This document shows positions 9,301-11,917 of a stretch of 11,917 nucleotides of DNA, piece after piece. Origin of the DNA: Campylobacterota bacterium (GTDB lineage: Bacteria; Campylobacterota; Campylobacteria; Campylobacterales; Sulfurovaceae); the NCBI GenBank assembly GCA_003646525.1, contig QMKU01000015.1:1-11917 (forward strand). Reading direction: 5' to 3'. Under the pieces are notes generated by a model, which saw only the letters and a list, made by a program, of their open reading frames with translations, was not told the DNA's origin and did no database searches. Made by a program: the position numbers and the translations under genes. Each line of letters starts with the position of its first letter. The stretch's first letter is position 1.

Positions 9301-9447
9301 ACGTGACATAGCGCCAGTAGTCTTAATAATAATGTTCTTACCCTCACTCAGTCCACTGTTGTATTCTGGTGAGTCTAAACGAGCCTCGGCATCTTTAGAT
9401 ATTACACCACCCGAGAAGTTGGTGTGTACTTGTCTTGAACGACTCAT
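6370..9447 (-). CDS. Tail tubular protein B / nozzle with Cys-rich and glycine-rich inserts (1025 aa)
   Basis: Tail nozzle protein, equivalent in position to T7 gp12 (794 residues), which forms the distal tube below the adaptor. Family hallmarks are NFSGGVISKDAEAR-x-D near the N-terminus with RRPGT at 49-53, and HQGRLWFAGS (233-242) followed by a VWSSK-x-x-DFFNF run (249-260). The C-terminal domain ends in a 'SQDTPMPMTLASLDIEV' strand. Two segments look inserted. Residues 168-208 hold six cysteines, including the near-repeat CTDGSTPWC (187-195) and CTDDSDPTC (200-208). Residues ~708-884 form a glycine-rich domain starting FDICLVGGGGGGA and ending GIIKIYPV, which resembles the glycine-rich tip domains of phage adhesins. 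Without these the protein is near the size of ordinary nozzles. The ATG lies two bases after the adaptor gene's TAA, with GGAG upstream. Nozzle identity is well supported; adhesin function of the glycine-rich part is inference. Confidence 0.88.
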   Translation of the reverse strand: MSRSRQVHTNFSGGVISKDAEARLDSPEYNSGLSEGKNIIIKTTGAMSRRPGTLFVNNYGSLEYMRMFPFIFNSNQKYIIILYLDEPDPIGAPGVYDGLVDIYRDGVLVLPGLVTPYNTEKKIREIDVAQSADTMVFAQGDHEPQLLRRLGADDSWEFIDAPLINTPCEGMACEDDGEPGTYVPPTCTDGSTPWCGTGKCTDDSDPTCATAFTLVTLMQWTDTNGWPQHVTFHQGRLWFAGSNTYPQSVWSSKSQDFFNFDVGIGDPADSIQETLDTDFINPITSIYSGGRLMLFTSGAEFYNPAHVLTPTSSAWLRQTTYGSSARVNPQSVDGTVLFLDNTERIFRQFTYNDTINGYDAPSISSESEDLIKAPIAMGAMRGGVQEASNFVYVVNGDGTMAVLNLSKAYKVNAWVTWETQGFYQDVMDLDRELYILVKRYVDVAGVLELQWMLELVNQASLTDSGSINESLTETTITAVGKNDDNFFGVYQEPNSDRGKVVIVMGGAVVYKADWLKYDPLSDVINTEDVRYGAGNVFNVDEDVRELYFDPEVGYRWYMHVVSSLQLENRAHNYIDGLTHLIDQDVVAVLDGNAFMDEMVVPGDTQDTVENTYPDGVDWLYDTALGTETFIQSDKVDGAVVKWRAWYEGIFYDNLIDTQWGLLISGDAGVTGSEYLQLGVEEESTLWDNPIVFSSDDTVTAGVDFPALADFDICLVGGGGGGAQRYTSSGRAGGGHASALVQSSLNVPYAESVLVSIGAGGTASASSPGGSGGSSSFGSYATAPGGAGGSTTENSFDGNNELVVSPCGGDFYNGTQYYADEGLYIIGGGQASAFGHGGDSSSSVSELPTNGGIGAGGGADAWCCGDPGFDNPGEGGPGIIKIYPVNSDTTSTYRTRKMVLATTTVTDGVVMFPDDPYRVGEAGLFFDVKATSLPINVSAGGGSLVNEPKRLVAITAKMVDTQGLTINGISIPERQFGEEVFDRAMPRITGATKIRLLGYNRDTRVYISQDTPMPMTLASLDIEVNY

Positions 9448-9449
9448 GC

Positions 9450-10013
9450 TTACGCTCCATATCTTGAATTGTCAACTGGGAAATCTTCAAACCCATCTTG
9501 TGGCTGTTGTTGTGCTGTAATTGATTTAGCACGTTTAAGGTGGTCTTGATACTGCACATACAGCAGTTCATCCTTCTTGATGTTCTCAGTGATAGGGATA
9601 CATATCTGTGACGCTAAATAGTACATAAAAGCTTGCTCGAACTGAATCGACATATCTTCCTCGGGACAACGGTAAGTATATTTGATTGATACAGTGCGCT
9701 CATTAGTGTGGAGCTCACGACCTAATATCTTGAAATTAGAGTTGGGATGTGTACGCTGTAACCACACCAGGTCATTAGGTAACGCATACGCGTATTCATA
9801 CTCAGCAAGTGGTTTAGTTGGTAACTGTGCAAGTGCTACAGTCTTCATAGCAAACGACCAGGGATACATTGATAGGAGGGCACGATATGACCGCTCGTAA
9901 AACTCTTTGATTATAACTGCTTCGTTTTTATTATCATCGAATGAATTGATGCGTGTTGCACCGACTTTGAGAAGGGCTGAATTGGCGATACTGACTTGTT
10001 TTGATGTGCTCAT
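9450..10013 (-). CDS. Tail tubular protein A / adaptor, T7 gp11-like (187 aa)
   Basis: Adaptor (gatekeeper) protein expected to form a ring under the portal and join head to nozzle. It has the family size (T7 gp11 is 196 residues) and the typical N-terminal layout: IANSALLKVGATRINSF (9-25), a helix with E-F-Y-E-R-S-Y-R-A-L-L (37-47), then YPWSFA (50-55) and L-A at 61-62. YAYALPNDLVWL (74-85) follows. The ATG has AAGGAG six bases upstream. The gene directly precedes the nozzle gene with two bases between stop and start, as in T7 genes 11 and 12. The upstream gap holds a palindromic hairpin that could affect transcript processing. A half copy of the same palindrome lies within the coding region, encoding Y-E-R-S. 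Confidence 0.88.
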   Translation of the reverse strand: MSTSKQVSIANSALLKVGATRINSFDDNKNEAVIIKEFYERSYRALLSMYPWSFAMKTVALAQLPTKPLAEYEYAYALPNDLVWLQRTHPNSNFKILGRELHTNERTVSIKYTYRCPEEDMSIQFEQAFMYYLASQICIPITENIKKDELLYVQYQDHLKRAKSITAQQQPQDGFEDFPVDNSRYGA

Positions 10014-10062
10014 AGTAATCTCCTTAACAGAATGACCGCCGAGCGGTCACTCTAAAAAGAGG
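10014..10062 (-). promoter_or_regulatory. Intergenic hairpin region between decoration and adaptor genes
   Basis: This is the only sizeable gap between genes inside the operon. Read on the minus strand it holds CTCT-TTTT-AGAG, a small perfect stem-loop, immediately followed by the palindrome TGACCGC-TCG-GCGGTCA (7-bp stem, 3-base loop). After a short T-containing stretch (TTCTGTT) comes the AAGGAG ribosome binding site of the adaptor gene. The T-run is interrupted and short, so a strong intrinsic terminator is unlikely. An RNase-type processing or mRNA-stability element, partial attenuation, or a protein-binding operator all fit. T7 late messages are cut by RNase III between genes, which is one known precedent. 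Confidence 0.5.
10033..10049. repeat. Palindrome copy A (TGACCGCCGAGCGGTCA), intergenic
   Basis: Perfect 7-bp arms with a 3-base centre. It differs from copies B and C by a single base and is the only copy outside a coding region. Confidence 0.6.
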
Positions 10063-10644
10063 TTACGCGAATGTAACGGGCTCTGCGTCCACGTTCCACT
10101 TGCCATAAGAGGTTTGACCCTCTTCGTGTTGAGACACTAAGATACGAGTAAGTTGATACCCGTCATTCATAATACAATGAATCAAGTCCCCAGCTTTGAA
10201 TTTGTTACCATTCATGCTCCAGAACGCAGATGCGTTAAGGTTAGCGAGAGGGTGGCTGTTGTGGCGATAAGTGAATACATTACCAACACCGTTAGCACCG
10301 TCAATCACCATACTCACATTTTGAGTAATAGACTGGCCACTGCTAAGTGGTGCATCAGTATCTCTTACATCGCCTGCGAAAGATGCTGTTGTTGAGAAGT
10401 CAACGATATGAGCTCCACCATCAACGGCATCAGATTGTACACAGATAATAGTTGTTGCACCGTTAGATGCACCATTATCATAGTTCACAAAGATTATATC
10501 ATTCGGTTCAAAAATAGCAACCGCATCTTTAAAATAACCCTCAGTAGTACACTCAACTAGAGTGTCTGGAGTTGAGTATGTGAACACACGAGGTCCGACT
10601 CCACCTGCGGAGCCTACTGCCTTAAGCATTGAATCATTATACAT
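10063..10644 (-). CDS. Decoration/head-fibre-type protein with two copies of a small beta domain (193 aa)
   Basis: Likely capsid-surface decoration or head-associated protein, judged from its place directly after the capsid gene and from its composition (beta-rich, Gly/Asn/Asp/Thr). It appears to contain the same domain twice. The first copy is VFTYSTPDTLVECTTEGYF (20-38) followed by an F-x-P-N-D-I-I strand. The second is VFTYRHNSHPLANLNASAF (123-141) followed by KAGDLI and DGYQLTRILV (150-170). The neighbouring 85-residue protein has one copy. The start ATG is preceded by GGAGG with a 6-base spacer and lies one base after the neighbour's TAG. The assignment rests on memory of the 'F-T-Y-x-T-x-D-x-x-x-x-V-x-x-x-G-Y-F ... 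GD-x-I ... DG' pattern in phage head proteins. A role in tail completion cannot be excluded. Confidence 0.75.
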   Translation of the reverse strand: MYNDSMLKAVGSAGGVGPRVFTYSTPDTLVECTTEGYFKDAVAIFEPNDIIFVNYDNGASNGATTIICVQSDAVDGGAHIVDFSTTASFAGDVRDTDAPLSSGQSITQNVSMVIDGANGVGNVFTYRHNSHPLANLNASAFWSMNGNKFKAGDLIHCIMNDGYQLTRILVSQHEEGQTSYGKWNVDAEPVTFA

Positions 10645-10645
10645 C

Positions 10646-10903
10646 CTACACCTCCGACATAGTTTGTTTGACAGTAACGCCTGCGTTAGACGATGCTGTA
10701 ACTAGGAATAACGCATACCCGTCAGAACAGTCAGCCTGGATTACATCTCCAGTCGTGAGTGTTAAGAACGAAGTGTCTTCCGTTGAAAAGTACCCAGCAC
10801 CCGCAACATCTGCGCGAGTATCTGTAGTACCGTATGAAAACAGAGATGAGCCAACTGCCGAAGCGTTGACGTTCCCTGCTAATTTACTTGGTTCATAAGC
10901 CAT
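10646..10903 (-). CDS. Small decoration-type protein, single beta domain (85 aa)
   Basis: Small protein directly downstream of the major capsid gene. It has the usual position and size of a capsid decoration or cement protein. Residues 21-39 read LFSYGTTDTRADVAGAGYF, followed by TTGDVI (50-55) and DGYALFLVTA (61-70). This pattern is shared with both halves of the next gene's product, so the two genes look like products of duplication. There is no signal peptide or membrane segment. The ATG has AAGGAG with a 6-base spacer, and that site overlaps the TAA stop of the capsid gene (TAAGGAG), suggesting coupled translation and high expression. Decoration role is inferred; the gene itself is secure. 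Confidence 0.75.
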   Translation of the reverse strand: MAYEPSKLAGNVNASAVGSSLFSYGTTDTRADVAGAGYFSTEDTSFLTLTTGDVIQADCSDGYALFLVTASSNAGVTVKQTMSEV

Positions 10904-10913
10904 CTTGAACTCC

Positions 10914-11777
10914 TTACGGCGCTGGGATTACTACTGACTCGTCTACCTCAACGATGAATACACCCTCAAGGTCACGAACAATAGAACCAACTTTCATCTG
11001 ACCAGCAGATAAGTGTGATTTTTTCTGTGGAACCCAGTCAACATTTGTGTTAGGGTCAATACCGATAGCCATACCGATTGAACTGTTATGGAACGCGAAA
11101 CAATCACGAATGTCACCAGTCTTGTACAGACCGCCTTCTTCACGCTTACCAATCCATGTGAACTTAAGTCCCAGGAATGTATCAACTTGACCGTTAACAA
11201 GTGTACGTACTGTATTGTAATCAGCGTTTGTAACCTGTGTAGTGTTAAGCAGTTGACGCTTAGCCATAGTTGAACCAACGAAACAACGTCCGTCTTCATC
11301 TATCTCAAGGTCATCCATTAACTGTACAAGCTGTGTAAGCTTAGGAATGTCTAACGATGTACCACCATGCAATACGATGTTACCGATTGCTACTAATGAA
11401 GCACGAGCATCATTAACCGCGTCAATAACTGTTTGGTCCATTCTACGACCTAGAGCTTTAATGATTACTTGAGCAAGCTCACGAACCTCATCGAAGTTAA
11501 CCTCTTTTTGTTTGAACATATCTGTATACTCATCAGCATCCCAGTCTTCTAAGATAACAAGTACCTTACTGTAGTCAATGTTCATTGGAATTGAATCAGA
11601 TGACGGTGCTGTACGCTTATGCGCCATACCTTTCCCGATTTGTTGGAATCTGTAGTCTGTACCTGTCACGTTGTTACGTACTGTAACTAATGCGCGCAGT
11701 TGACCTACACCTTGGAAACTTTCTTTTACTTGCTCGTCAAATTCAGTAACGGCTACTGTGTTTAAATAAACTGACAT
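10914..11777 (-). CDS. Major capsid protein, HK97-fold type (287 aa)
   Basis: Main shell subunit of the head. The sequence fits a short HK97-fold capsid protein without a long scaffold-like delta domain. An N-terminal arm with FDEQVKESFQGVGQLRALV (~13-31 from this ATG) and FQQIGKGMAHKR (~44-55) is followed by a long helix region around ALGRRMDQTVIDAV (~108-121). A loop and strand at VGSTMAKRQLL (~167-177) and a C-terminal beta region (GSIVRDLEGVFIVEVDESVVIPAP) complete it. The ATG at 11777 is chosen because AAGGA lies six bases upstream; an in-frame TTG two codons earlier sits on that site and is unlikely to be used. Position at the head of the operon, before decoration and tail-tube genes, matches T7 gene 10 and related podoviruses. 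The exact family is not certain by eye. Confidence 0.85.
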   Translation of the reverse strand: MSVYLNTVAVTEFDEQVKESFQGVGQLRALVTVRNNVTGTDYRFQQIGKGMAHKRTAPSSDSIPMNIDYSKVLVILEDWDADEYTDMFKQKEVNFDEVRELAQVIIKALGRRMDQTVIDAVNDARASLVAIGNIVLHGGTSLDIPKLTQLVQLMDDLEIDEDGRCFVGSTMAKRQLLNTTQVTNADYNTVRTLVNGQVDTFLGLKFTWIGKREEGGLYKTGDIRDCFAFHNSSIGMAIGIDPNTNVDWVPQKKSHLSAGQMKVGSIVRDLEGVFIVEVDESVVIPAP

Positions 11778-11884
11778 TGTCAATCCTTATTTTAATTTTT
11801 TGTTTGATTTTCGGACGATTACCCTTACGGTCACCCTATGCACGTTACGAAGGCTCGACGAGTTATCTTCAATGCGATAGGGGT

Positions 11885-11893
11885 ATTATACCA
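11885..11893 (-). promoter_or_regulatory. Extended -10 promoter TGGTATAAT for the capsid operon
   Basis: The minus strand reads TG-G-TATAAT, a perfect host sigma-70 type -10 hexamer with the extended TGn motif. The hexamer that would be -35 at 17-base spacing (CTCGTC) is poor, as often seen with extended -10 promoters. Transcription would start near 11878 and run into the capsid gene about 100 bases on. The inverted repeat at 11897-11910 lies in the spacer and could bind a regulator. No other convincing promoter was seen, so the late module may be served mainly from here or from further upstream. Confidence 0.55.
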
Positions 11894-11896
11894 CAA

Positions 11897-11910
11897 GTCT
11901 CATTAGAGAC
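11897..11910. repeat. Inverted repeat GTCTC-ATTA-GAGAC in the promoter spacer
   Basis: Perfect 5-bp arms around four bases, just upstream of the -10 element. It could be a small operator or the tail of a weak terminator for an upstream gene. There is no T-run after it on the minus strand, so operator or chance are more likely than a terminator. Confidence 0.4.
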
Positions 11911-11917
11911 GAGTGAA

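Larger units (their letters stand above)
11778..11917 (-). other. Leader region upstream of the capsid gene
   Basis: About 140 bases without a gene. Read on the minus strand it contains an inverted repeat (GTCTC-TAAT-GAGAC), an extended -10 promoter, an untranslated leader of roughly 100 bases, an A/T-rich run just before the ribosome binding site (AAAATAAGGA), and the capsid start. No tRNA or small open frame is convincing here. Confidence 0.6.

Noticed and set aside
10030..10062. Intrinsic terminator at the palindrome
   Set aside because: The hairpin is good, but the following T-stretch (TTCTGTT) is short and broken, so a strong terminator is not supported; described as a hairpin element instead.
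11778..11783. TTG start two codons before the capsid ATG
   Set aside because: The ribosome binding site AAGGA would lie too close to that TTG, while its spacing to the ATG is normal.
11834..11882. Long-range stem CCCTATGCA with TGC(G)ATAGGG in the capsid leader
   Set aside because: The outer part of the stem lies upstream of the predicted transcript start near 11878, so the RNA would contain only part of it. Kept as a curiosity, not as an RNA element.

Overview
The window is a stretch of a tailed double-stranded DNA phage genome carrying the virion-structure module of a podovirus with T7-like logic. Every gene I can support lies on the minus strand, so the transcription order runs from right to left. 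The genes are tightly packed: stop and start codons touch or overlap, and most starts have a good AAGGAG-type ribosome binding site. The order is major capsid protein, two related decoration-type proteins, tail tube A/adaptor, tail tube B/nozzle, small membrane-type internal virion protein, long helical internal virion protein, a giant internal virion/polyvalent-type protein, and the start of a further large virion protein cut by the window edge. This order matches T7 genes 10, 11, 12, 14, 15 and 16. I see no lysogeny, replication or host metabolism genes. The host cannot be read from the sequence; the protein style resembles environmental, often marine, podoviruses of Gram-negative bacteria.

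Right end (11778-11917): a leader region with a TGnTATAAT extended -10 promoter and an inverted repeat in its spacer, feeding the capsid gene. 10914-11777: HK97-type capsid protein. 10063-10903: two small proteins that share one fold, present once in the first and twice in the second. 10014-10062: the only intergenic gap with a hairpin, built on a palindrome that recurs inside other genes. 6370-10013: the portal-proximal tail (adaptor and nozzle). The nozzle is large because it carries a six-cysteine insert and a roughly 177-residue glycine-rich adhesin-like domain. 1-6359: proteins expected to be packed in the head and ejected ahead of the DNA.

The main points for a second look are: (i) the nozzle protein with two foreign-looking inserts; (ii) the near-complete absence of CCGG (none found) and GATC (one found) across almost 12 kb; (iii) a repeated 17-bp palindrome TGACCGNCGAGCGGTCA; (iv) an 18-bp perfect tandem duplication lying in a 98-bp two-frame gene overlap, so that it duplicates a hexapeptide in both proteins; (v) a 1169-residue virion protein with motifs typical of large phage polyvalent proteins.
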